Positions 10,672-22,600 of a stretch of 64,000 bases of DNA are shown one piece after another (the stretch's first letter is position 1; every line of letters starts with the position of its first letter). The DNA is from Macquaria australasica. Lineage: Eukaryota; Chordata; Actinopteri; Centrarchiformes; Percichthyidae. The stretch lies in NCBI GenBank assembly GCA_005408345.1, contig SEMN01000615.1:1-64000 (forward strand), given 5' to 3'. The position numbers were made by a program, and so were the translations under genes. A model generated the notes under the pieces. That model was not told the DNA's origin and did not search any database. It saw only the letters and a program-made list of their open reading frames with translations.

Positions 10672-13600
10672 GTGTGTATATATATATAGCCGTACAGGAC
10701 CTTCATCATCATGGTAACAATAATAAACATGGTTAACGTTGTGAAACGATTGCAGTTTGGTTAGGTTTAGGCACTGAAACTACCACCAAAAATAACTACA
10801 GTAGTTACATAAGTTAAGTTACGTACGGAAGACTGACTTTCCGTTTGACTTTCGGTTTCAGAGGTGTTGCTTCAACTTGATGGATATTTTTAAAGGTGTA
10901 GTTTGTAGTGTTGTTAAGCAAAGGTTGTCCTTGCTTAGTTACATCACGTGACTTGCGACTTACTTTACAATCTGACGTAAGTTAAAAATAAGTCAACATT
11001 GACTTTTGGTTTCACACGGGACACGAACAGCGGTTTCCTGGGTGAACGTCCTGTGTTGTTTGACCCATCCATTCACCCTGACCTCGTCAATACGTGGACT
11101 TTGTTGCTCTTCAGAGGTCGCCACCTAACAATAAGCGTAAATATGGGTCATAATAAGCTGCTTGCACAGACGACCTATACGGACGTATTTTTGGGGAGGA
11201 CAGTCTCTAGTTCAAACACACACTACAAGCTGTCTGACTTTTACGCTGGGTTCACATAGGAGGCGGACGCGCCGCGAAGCGTCACAATATCCCAATTCTA
11301 GCGCGAGCAGAAGCACATTTCTCTGCGCCGGTCAACAAGCGATCCTGCTCCTCTGCTCTTTTCTAGGGCTGATCTTTGTGCTGTTGTTATGTGCTGCGGA
11401 TCATATAACTGCCGGTGCTTCTTCTCCACTTCTAGGATCTCTCTCTCTCTCCCCCTCTCTCTCTCTCGCTCTCTGTTTAGAGATAACTGACAAATATGTG
11501 TAGTACTAATTTTAAAAACACAGAGGGGCAGGAAAATCAAAAGGGTTGGCAAGCAGGATGCATATTCTATCATTTATCAGCATCAGATCATTTATATCAT
11601 ATATAATACATCATTTATATCCTTTATAATGTGTTTTCGTGCCAGATGCTATCGCTGCAGAGCGCGAGCCGGCGCCTCCTGTGTGAACAGCCCAATTAAT
11701 TAACATGGCCCCCGAATGGAAGCGGGCAGCAATTTGCGGCACGTCCGGATCCTATGTGAACCCAGCGTTGGGGACCGTGGTTGGAGACTTTAACTGTATG
11801 TGGCAGATCAGAAAACGCTCATCAGTCCTTTCTTGAAGTCATATTTTCAGCCATGCTAACGGCGTGGCTCAAGGGTTTGCAATGTCGGTCGGTCTGTTGG
11901 TCCTTCACTTTGCTCCAGACTGAAATAGCCTACCTCAACAACTATTGGATTTATATTGAAATTTTGTACAGACATCCATGTTCCTCAGAGGATGAATTCT
12001 ACAGACTTTAGTGATCCCCTCACTATTCATCTAGCGCCACCATCAGGTCAAAATGAACATTTGTCCAATATTTTGGTTTAGAAAACTAAACTAAGATGGC
12101 GAACGTGGTAAACTTTATCCCTGCTAAACATCAGAACGTTAGCATTGTCACTGCATGTTAACATGCTGATGTTAGCATTTAACTCTGTAAAAGTACAGAC
12201 TCACAGAGCTGCTAGCATGACTGTAGACTTTAAGTTTCATATTTAGTCGTTGGTTTGATTTAATCACTAAAATCATTCAACTTAACCAACAAATTCTTCA
12301 ACCTAAACAAGAAAATAGATTGTTTGCCTGAATGACCGTTATATGAGCGCTCTCATTTTCTGATGACTCTATCTATGTTTGTTTGTGCCTTCCAAAAATG
12401 ACTCAGGTTCAGGTTTGTTGAGGTTTAGGCAACTAAAACTACTTGGTCAAGGTTAGAGAAAGAACATGGTTGACAGTTAGAAGAAGACAGGATGTGACCT
12501 ACAGTCGATTGCGTCAAAGTCCAACGTTTCACTTAACAACTATCCACCCCAGCCCACATCATGCTACTTGTGCCTTCACTACTGACACACAAGAGTCATT
12601 ATATGATAAGAAACATGGTTTAAGAAACGATCAACAGTCTCTGCAGCACTATTTTCAAACCACAGAAGGAAGAACAGAAAAATTAGAGAGCAGGGAGTAA
12701 AGGTCCACTAGATTTAATGGCTTCAGATAATCTTTAACCTGACACCTTCACTGTCACGGGAGCTGGATCACCTTCACGTTTCAGTTCTGTGTATACACAA
12801 CCTCCATCCTTAATACACGCCTGGAAAAAATTGCACAATAAACACACAAGTTCACACTCTACAGGTCATCTATAGGACAGGGCAGAGACAGACATACACA
12901 CCTGGCTTATTTTTTCCTTTTTATTTAAAGCAGGATCATGTGCAGCTTGTAAACCCACCATGTTGGTGGTCTTATAGCCAATGTACTGTCTTTTGTATAT
13001 GTTCCTGTGAGATGAGGATGGTATGTTGTGAAAATATTGTGAAAATATTCCTCACAAGTCTCCCTCTTGTGTAACAGATCACCTGAAGGTGAACAACAAG
13101 GCAGTCAAGTAATGAAAGAGGTTGTCCTGTGGTTGTCTGAGAGGTCACAGGTTTGATGCCTACAGCAGAAAAAAAAAAAACGTTCCAATTGAAGATCTGT
13201 CATTAAAAATGGGTGGGGTTGTTTAGTTTTAGAGGCGTTGAAAATGGATTTAACAAAGACAAAACAGCTGCTTCTGATTTAGAAAAAACATATTTGTAAA
13301 TGTGTAATATTGTAGTCCCTTTTTTTTACCCATAGTGCAGCAAGATGAAGAATAATATACATTGGGGTAAGATGATAGTTTGAACCTTTACTGGGATTAA
13401 AAAAACCCAAATCACAAAAAGTATTTAAGTAAGGCCCTGATCCCTGAGGCTGTTTTTTGTGATTTAGGTCCCTTTCAAAGAGACCCAAGTAAGAAATCCA
13501 TTTGCACAGATTTCCATGGAGAGTTTTAGTCTCTCTTGATGGTCTAAATTAGCTTAAAGATCATTTAGTTTACTCCATAAGCATGACATCATTGAGGGAA

Positions 13601-16600
13601 ATGTCAATATCTGTCATTTTGTGGAATTTCTTGGCCTCAAAATGGTCAAATTTAAAGAGAACATCAGCAGAAAATATTAATTTAGCTTCAACAGAACTCC
13701 AGTGACAGTAAGACACTAATTCTATACCCAGCAGAGCTTCTCATTGCTTTGATTGTGGTGTCTTCCTAGATGGCAGTGCGTGTATCTGGGCCAAAATGCC
13801 AACAGGGACACTGGCAACACCTCCACCCGGCCATGCCAATTTACAGTCACCATGGCGACACCAGCCGCTGCACAGTGCAATATTGTGTGTGGCGGGTTGG
13901 GACAGAAAGAGAGTTGGAAAGCAGCACTCACAAACTGTGTGAACCAAGACAATGAGGGTGGACGGAAACATCAGGGTGCAAGATGAGAGAGTTTATTATC
14001 CTCTAATATAGCATCAAGTCTTTTACACAGTGAACCAGCTATATTTTGACAATATGTAGAGTGACAGTGTGCAGGCCTGGGTCACAGCTGAACCTGAAGT
14101 CCCAGTTGACCAAAGCTTATGTAACTGCACTCATTCACTGAGAATGGCTCAGGCTGTTTTCAATGACAAAGCCCTCAAGTGCCAGTTGTTGGCAGTGATC
14201 GGGTGTTTGAGGAGCAGATATGAGGTTGATCTAAATTGGTATCCTCACTGAAGTGCTCTACTACAAGGCTCTTCACTGACAAAGCATAAAAGAAAATTTT
14301 AATGTCGTCCAACAAGTTGGTGAACATTTGTGTTTCATCTTTAATAATTCTTATATTCTAACTAACTCTTCATCTTTAAATCATCAATTAGTAATTTTTT
14401 AAGCCAAAATGCTAAAAATTAACTGGTTCCAGCTTCTGAAATTAGAAAATTTGCTGCTTTCCTCAGTTTTATATAGTTATAAACTTTGGGTTTTTGGACT
14501 GTCAGTCACACAAAACAAGCAATTTTTCCACAATTTTCTGACATTTATAGATATAATCAATTAATCAAGAAAGTAATTGGCTGATTAATCGATAATGACA
14601 ACAATGTGTTGAGATGTGTGTCATGTCACCTTCAAATTGATGTTAGAGGTGCAATTTTCAAGGCCATAGCTTTGGCCTTAGATCACCTGTCAGCTATAGA
14701 GAGATCAGTGTCATCTGCATAGAAAAGAAAAATCAAAAATCAATTATGTGCTTAAAGATGTTTCTTAGTGGTAAAACAAAAAGTTGTAGTGCAAGTAGTA
14801 GTTCAAAGAAGTGGACCGAGAATTGGACCTTCTGGAACTCGACATTGAATGGTGAATGTTGTTGAAACAATGTTTCCAACAGTATCGAAAGCAGCACTGA
14901 CATCCAGAAGTAAAAGAATAGCATTTTTTTCCATTACAGATGATTCAAAATAATTTACAATATTACCGGGGGTGGTTTTACTGCTATAGATTGCTCAGAA
15001 AACACACTGAAACTTCTCAAACAAGCTGTTTTTGTGTAATTAGTCTGTCTTTTCTTTCATGTTTGGTCAATATGTTGTGGACCCTCCAGCCATCGGGGTC
15101 CATTTTGCCTCTCCACCACATAAAACCCCCACAACTAACACAAAGCTTTGGTCCTCCAGGCTCATGATCTCCACAATTTGTTTTCTACATTGTGCAGGTT
15201 TCCAGGACGTGCACGTGATGATCTTCATCGGCTTCGGCTTCCTCATGACCTTCCTGCAGCGCTACGGTTTCAGCAGCGTGGGCTTCAACTTCCTGATCGC
15301 AGCCTTCGCCCTGCAGTGGGCCACACTCATGCAGGGCTTCTTCCATGGTATGCATGGAGGCAAAATCCACATCGGAGTCGAGAGGTATGTGGAAAACATA
15401 CTGTACATGTATGAATGCACACACACACACACACCGCAGACACACAAACAATATGTTGAACATGCAAAATCTGTAAACCACCTGTAGTTTTTTTTAGCTT
15501 TTAATCTTCTCTCTTACGCTTGCCTGTACACATCCCGAAGCATGTTGGAAAGTCCACAAAGACACACATACATAAACAACTCACTTAATCTCATTATCTT
15601 TGCTTTCAGCTTTTCCCACTCAATGACAACAGCTCAAAATATATAAGGACAAATGCAAAAATCAAACTGCCATGCCATACTGTATTCATTACAGATGATG
15701 GGCTTGTTTCTAGAGAAGGGCTAAGTCTAGTCCTTGAATGGATTTCCATTTAATATATCAATCAGTCAATCTTTCTAGTGGTTTCTGATAAGACATGCAG
15801 GACAAGGTGCTTTTTATTAAAAAACAAAAACAACAACAAATGAAACCGCAAGATTTACAGACTGATAAGGTGTTGATTTAAGTGGATTAACAGTTTTGAG
15901 GTGGTAGGTTTTTGTGATTGCCTAATTTTGTGGATACCTAATGCAGTTTGTGGCTAATGTATCAGCAATCAAGCAGTGAATGTTTGGCCATTTTGAATGT
16001 CTTATATGAACAATAGATCAGTGCAGCTTTAAATCTTCTTAAGTCAATCTTAAATCTTAAATTATGTTGTGTGGCAAAGAAAAATGTCACAGAAATGATC
16101 AAACACAGCGTGCCTGCATTAGCAAAGAAGAAAAGTGGTCACAAGGCAGACCGCCCTCCCCATAAAATATGGCCAAATAGGTCATCTGTGCAAGCAGCTT
16201 ATTATGACCCATATTTATGTTTATTGTTAGGTGGCGACCTCTAGTGGCTGTATTAATTATGATGGGAGCAAAGGAGGAAGTCAGGTGCGGTAGTATAAAG
16301 AGCGACAAAGTCCACATTGGGCCGCTGCTCGTGTCCCGAGTGAAACCAAAAGTCAAAGTTGACTTATTTTAACTTAACATCAGATCGTAACGTTAAGTTA
16401 TGTTAGTTAAGTTACATTAGTAAGTCATGTGACGTAACTTAACTTACATACAAACTTAACCAAGTAGTTTTGGTGCCTAAACCTAACCAAACTGCGACCA
16501 TTTCACAATGTTAACCATGTATTTATTATAGTACGCCTGTCGCTGGTACTCTCCAACGGTCATATATGTCGTTTTGGGAGTTATTGGCAAACAACCTATT

Positions 16601-19600
16601 CTGTTGTTTAGGTTGGAGGACATGTTGCACAAGGACACCCTTTACTTAACAACACTACAAATTACAGCTTTAAAAGTCTATATCAAGTTGAAGCAACACC
16701 TCTGACAGATCATTATGAATTGTATTATTTTGTCCATGCCCTGCACGAGCTGCTGTAGTAATGTCTTTTATAAACTCTGTTTCTTTCAGTATGATCAATG
16801 CTGATTTCTGCACCGGCTCTGTGCTCATCTCATTTGGAGCCGTTCTGGGGAAAACTAGCCCTGTCCAGCTGCTGATCATGGCGATGTTCGAGGTCACACT
16901 GTTTGCCGTCAATGAGTACATCCTGCTGTCTCTTCTGGAGGTAAGTTACAAAAATACAGATGTACTGTAGCAGTAATTACCCAAAGATCTCCATGTGACT
17001 GTTTTGTGTGATCTCTGAAAAATGCAGTGCCAAACAGCAGTGACTGATTAGCAACAATAATAGGTAAAAAAAATGCTGTTCATCAAATATATCAGATTTT
17101 TTAAACCAGGTTGTGGCTAACTTTGTTTCAGGCCAAGGATGCCGGGGGCTCCATGACCATCCACACATTCGGAGCCTACTTCGGCCTTATGGTGGCCCGA
17201 ATCCTGTACCGGCCCAACCTGAACAAGAGCAAACACAGGAACTGCTCAGTCTACCATTCTGACCTGTTCGCTATGATCGGTACACATCTCCCAATGCTGG
17301 AGCTTTATTGTTAAATGAAAATATTGTTACTGTCCAGAAGAGTAACAGTTTAAAACACCCAGGTTAAACATTCTGCTTGTGCTACCATCTAGTGGTTGCA
17401 ACATGCATAAATTCACAATGTACTACTGTACAAGGTTACATCACAGGTGGGTGTGGTCAGGTGTGGTGATACTCAAACCTTCAAACCCACAGAGATCAGT
17501 GCAGCAATGCTTTTCTTCCATACTGTACATTTGTGTGAATTTGCTCTGAAAGTCAGTTGTACTCGTCACAAATTTCCATTAGTGAAAACAGTAAACTTGA
17601 GGTCTCATGTTCAGAATACACATTTTGGAAGATTTGCCATACATGTTGATGCCAAACAGAAGTGTGGACTGGAGTCACATGACTTGGCCTCGAGTCAGAC
17701 TTGTCTCATGAATTCAAGGACTTTAGACTCAACTTGACAAAATTAAAAAAAAGACTCGACTTTGACTTTAACACCAATGACTCATGACTTCATTTAGATT
17801 TGGGATTTAATGTCCTCCCAATCCCAAAGAGCAAATTAACTCTACATTTTCCTGACAAAAGATATACTGTGAATCAATACATCAGCAGCCAATCACGTTG
17901 TGTTAGCTGGAGGGAAAATCATTCTTTTTTTTTTTGTAAATTTCCTGTACCAAATTTTTAACTCTTTGGTCTTGTCTTGGGACTTTAAAAACAACAACTT
18001 TGTACCACCTCTGATACCAAATACAAATACAAAAAAGCAGTAAAAAAACTTGGGCTGCAACAAAGACATGTATCCCATCCCCTTTAACTGGGATTTACCA
18101 AAATTAAGTCCTGATTTCATCATCAAAACCTACATGTGAAACACAATTGTACTTATTGAACAGCAGCAGAGACAGCTGGACTTCCTTTTGGTTTTCTTCC
18201 AGGCCTAAACTCTCACAGACTGGCTGGTAAACATGAGCGTGTTGGAGTCTGTTTACAGTAGCACTTCACTGCTATTTGGAACTATCATGTGTGGAATTTC
18301 CCAATGCAGCTTTAACCTCACTCGTAGTGATAAACCGATCGAATGCTGTCCTAACTGTTGTGCTTCTCAGGTACCATCTACCTGTGGATGTTCTGGCCCA
18401 GCTTCAACTCTGCCATTACTGCTCACGGAGACGACCAGCACCGCACAGCCATGAACACCTACTACTCCCTGGCAGCCTGCACTCTGTCCACCTACGGCAT
18501 GTCCGCCCTCACAGCACACGACGGCAAGCTGGACATGGTGAGGACACACGTTTATTATCATTACTGAGTTGAATTGTGGTTTCCAAAATCAAATCAAATC
18601 AAGAACAAAAAGTAACAATCACTCATGAGTTTGATTGCTAACTTTACGAATCGAATTGAGTCAAAATGCTCTTCAGAAAAGTGATTCACAGCTGCAGAAG
18701 TAGAAGATGACGGCTTCTAGTTCACAATCAAAATGAACAAAGGTTAAAGGTTCAAATAAAAACAGCAGGTGTAATAAATTATCTTGCTGACACGAAAGTG
18801 TTCAAGTAAAGACAAGAATCAGAGGGAACTAGAAAGGTTTTTGGAACATCTTGTCTTCCTGTCAGCAGGGTGAATCTCAGCTTATCAGAGTTTAAAACTC
18901 ACTGGTGCAGTGCCCGTTTAAGGCGTGGCCATTTAGCGCATGGCCGTTCTGAATGGGCCGATTGCTTGGCTTCTGGAAGTGCTGCTTGCAGTGTTGTCGA
19001 GAACCGCTCATCCGATCGACTTCACACTCGACGCTGCACTCCCTTGGGTCGTCAGCAAAACACCCGCCAAGCGTGAAGTCGATCGGATGAACAGGTGTTG
19101 AGAAAATCGAAGGACAGACAGACAGAGGCTCCTTCCTTTATGACAGAGTTACTCAAAAGATAAAAGCTGATAAATGTGTCACCTGAAAAAAAAGTCACAT
19201 GGAGGCTCATGTGAGTCAAACACTGTATCGCTGCTGTCGTTCTCAGCTGTCAGCAGTAAATCATCCTGAGATCAAGATGGGACATTCCTGCGCTGATAGT
19301 GATCAAGCCTAAGAGAGAATCATATTCACTGCAGTGACTTGACAAGGGAGTGGGCATACCGTATAGCCTGTTCATGGTAAAGACAAGCAAATCAGTTTGT
19401 GGAATCAGCTTGTCTCTCATGCATTCCACCTGTTTCTGCATGTGATGTAAAAGAGGCTGCAACATGTTACAAACAGACTCATTGTTTGAATCAGAAAGTC
19501 TCATCTGATCATCTGTTGCTCCCTCTACAGCTGTGCAGACCCATTTATGTTTCCTCACTGTTTTTGAAACCAAAAGCAGGAAAATAAAAGTTTTAATTTT

Positions 19601-22600
19601 TAGAGTGAAGTATATACTTTTTTGATTATATATATTTTTGATTTTTACAAATAACAAGATGACCTTTCCCAAAAAGAAGTCCGCTGCTGTATGCGAAGTC
19701 TACTCTTGATTTGAAACTTGAAAGATTATGAAATTATATTTGTGCATGATGGGACATTGTGAGCACAGAAAAATGTTCTTTGCAAGCACATAGATTATAT
19801 TTTTTAAGAGAAATTATCATTGTCAGTGTATGGAGCACAGAATAGATTTTGTTTGCTCAAATTAAGTTATTCTTTGTGTGTAATAATTTGTCTTCAAAGT
19901 AGATTTTTTGTCTGTGCTCCAACTGCACGCTCAGAAATGAGGCACTAATATACTGCCATAGCAGGTCAGCTAGGCTAACTTAGCATGGCTTGATTACATT
20001 TTAGCAGCTTGCAGCAAGAGCTCTGAGCTTCATGATATTAGCTTCTTTTTCTCTTTCCTCTTACCTTTATCACTGGGTCTTTGGCACTGCTCGCTGAGGT
20101 TTAAGGAATAACCACACTAGTAGTGCTGCTAAAACTGCCAGCTTGCAAAGCTACAGCGCAGATGTGTGTGGTTTCTTGCACTCGTGACCATGGCCCAAGT
20201 TAAATATTTGATGTTGGCAAATGATGATTAGTTTTTTCACTCTGTCTGCTTCCAGCCACCAGTGTCAGTAATCTAGTTTGTCTCATAGTGTTTTGTGGTT
20301 TCTGAGCTGCTACGTGGCTCATTTAAAGCAGCTAGTTGAGTCCAGACCAGTAACCGGGGCTGTTGCCAGTATTTTAGAAATACTGAGGTCATGAATCCAA
20401 AAGAATTTCCACGTTTTTTTAAATTTGGATTTGTTATACTCTTTTTAATCAGGTTAATTATACTTTCTGTACATTTTATTTCTCAACATGAAGGTTTAAA
20501 TGGTGTGTGTGTATATTATTTTATGTATTTATTTTATGTTGGTCTACAAGTAGTCACATGTGAATACATTCGAGTCTAAAAATACTGGAACCTCCCCCAG
20601 GTTGTTATACCACCAAATATCCCGCAAAAATATCTAGGACCTCAATATACTTACAGCCCAATAGTAGTTATAGGTGCAGTGAAGGACAGTGAGTTTCAGG
20701 ATTAACTAGACTGCATTAAAACCTCTGCATCTGCAAAATGCTTAAATACGTTTCATTAAAAATTTAGCAAATTAAGTCTCATACCCCTTTTTCTCCTCTT
20801 CAGGTCCACATCCAAAATGCTGCCCTGGCCGGTGGAGTTGCAGCGGGAACAGCTGGTGAAATGATGTTGACGCCTTACGGCTCCATGATTGTTGGTTTCT
20901 TGGCCGGCATCATCTCTGTTCTGGGCTTCAAGTACCTCTCAGTAAGGATGATTCAGCAGTTTATATTTTATAATTAAGTCAGTGACGATATTGAGAAGTT
21001 AGAGGCAGAGCTAAGGGGGGGGAAGAGACTGTAAACCATACATCAGCTAATTAGTAAAAAATATCAAACTATACTACTATCAAACAGCTGTGAAATGGTC
21101 AAATCTAATAACACTGTAAAAATGGCAGCAGTGCACCTAGAAAGCCTGTATATATTAAGGGGATATTTTAGAGAGCAGATGTAATCATACATTTCATTAC
21201 AGCTGTAATCAAACCTAACACCGTCTACCACTCACTGCCCCGATATTACATTTAAATATCACAGAGAATATAAGTGGCTGTAGTGTGGGATTTGATTTCC
21301 ACTGAGCTCCACCTTTATAAAAAAAAAACTGCAAATGCTGTGGATGAATGTGATAAGTGTACTTTATACTGTGATGTTGCAATGTCTCCTCCAGTCTGAT
21401 CCACAACACTGACAAAGCCACGTGACCAGCATCGTCTCTCCTTCTTTTCCTCCTTTCAGCCCATCCTGGAGGAGAAACTGAGGATCCAAGACACCTGCGG
21501 GGTTCACAACCTGCACGGCATGCCTGGCGTCCTGGGCGCCATTGTGGGAGCGGTGACTGCTGCCGTGGCGACCAAAGACGTTTACGGAGACGGGTAAACA
21601 TCTCATTTGCGCTGTTGTTGCCACAAACACCTGATGCCTGCAGCGTTGTCACAAAGACAAAAAAAAAATCACTTGTCCATAAACACGATTGTTCAAAATC
21701 CCTCTAAACAAGGTTCTTATCCTCTTAGTAGGACTTCATCGTAGCTACAGTCATACATTATGACACCAAGCTGTGAATTTGTGTACTTAAAGCCCCACTC
21801 CAGTGTATTTTGGCATTTTTAGGATATTTCATATATTTCTGATATTGATTAACCACATTGTTTGCCAAATATTTTTTGCCTAATAATTTTGTGCTGAAGT
21901 TTTAAACATTTAAGCTGCTGCTAAAACAGAATGATGACGTACGACTATAGTCCATAAACATCGCTGTGAGCTAGCTAGTCAACTTGTATTTTACCACAAT
22001 TGTAGCATTATAGCCTTAGTTATATCTCTCTGTGTAGGTGTGTCCGATTGTCTGTCAGTTTGTCTTTCTAGTTAGTTAGTTAGTTAACTTAGGTGTAGCT
22101 AGATAGCCTAACTTACTGCATTAGCTAAGTGAGGGTATTCATTTTATTTTTTTTAGTTTCGTCCAAAAGCAGAACAGTGTTTAAAATCAAGCAGTAAAAC
22201 TTTGCTTGGTCGACTCAATGTCACCTAACGTGTCTGCTTTGTGAACTACAAACTGAATATATTTGCTAATATGGATTACAAGTGATATTAGCTTCTAGCA
22301 TGGGTGTGGTGAGAAGATACATATAAAGTGACTTCAACAAGCCTGAACCAGACAATTTTCCCCAGCAGTGGTTTGTCCTGAATTTCCACATTTGTCCGTT
22401 TGAATAAGATAATCTCTGTGTGGGTTTTACTGCAGGAGTGTGTTGGTTACAGATAACATCACTTTGACTGCACTTGCAGATCTCAGCTGTCTTCAGGCGG
22501 CTCTCACATTACTCATTTGGTGCAAAGTCACCATGCAAGGACCTGCAAAAAGACAGTCGCTCTGTGGTATTAGTGATATGTAAAGTCTGTTGTTTACTGC

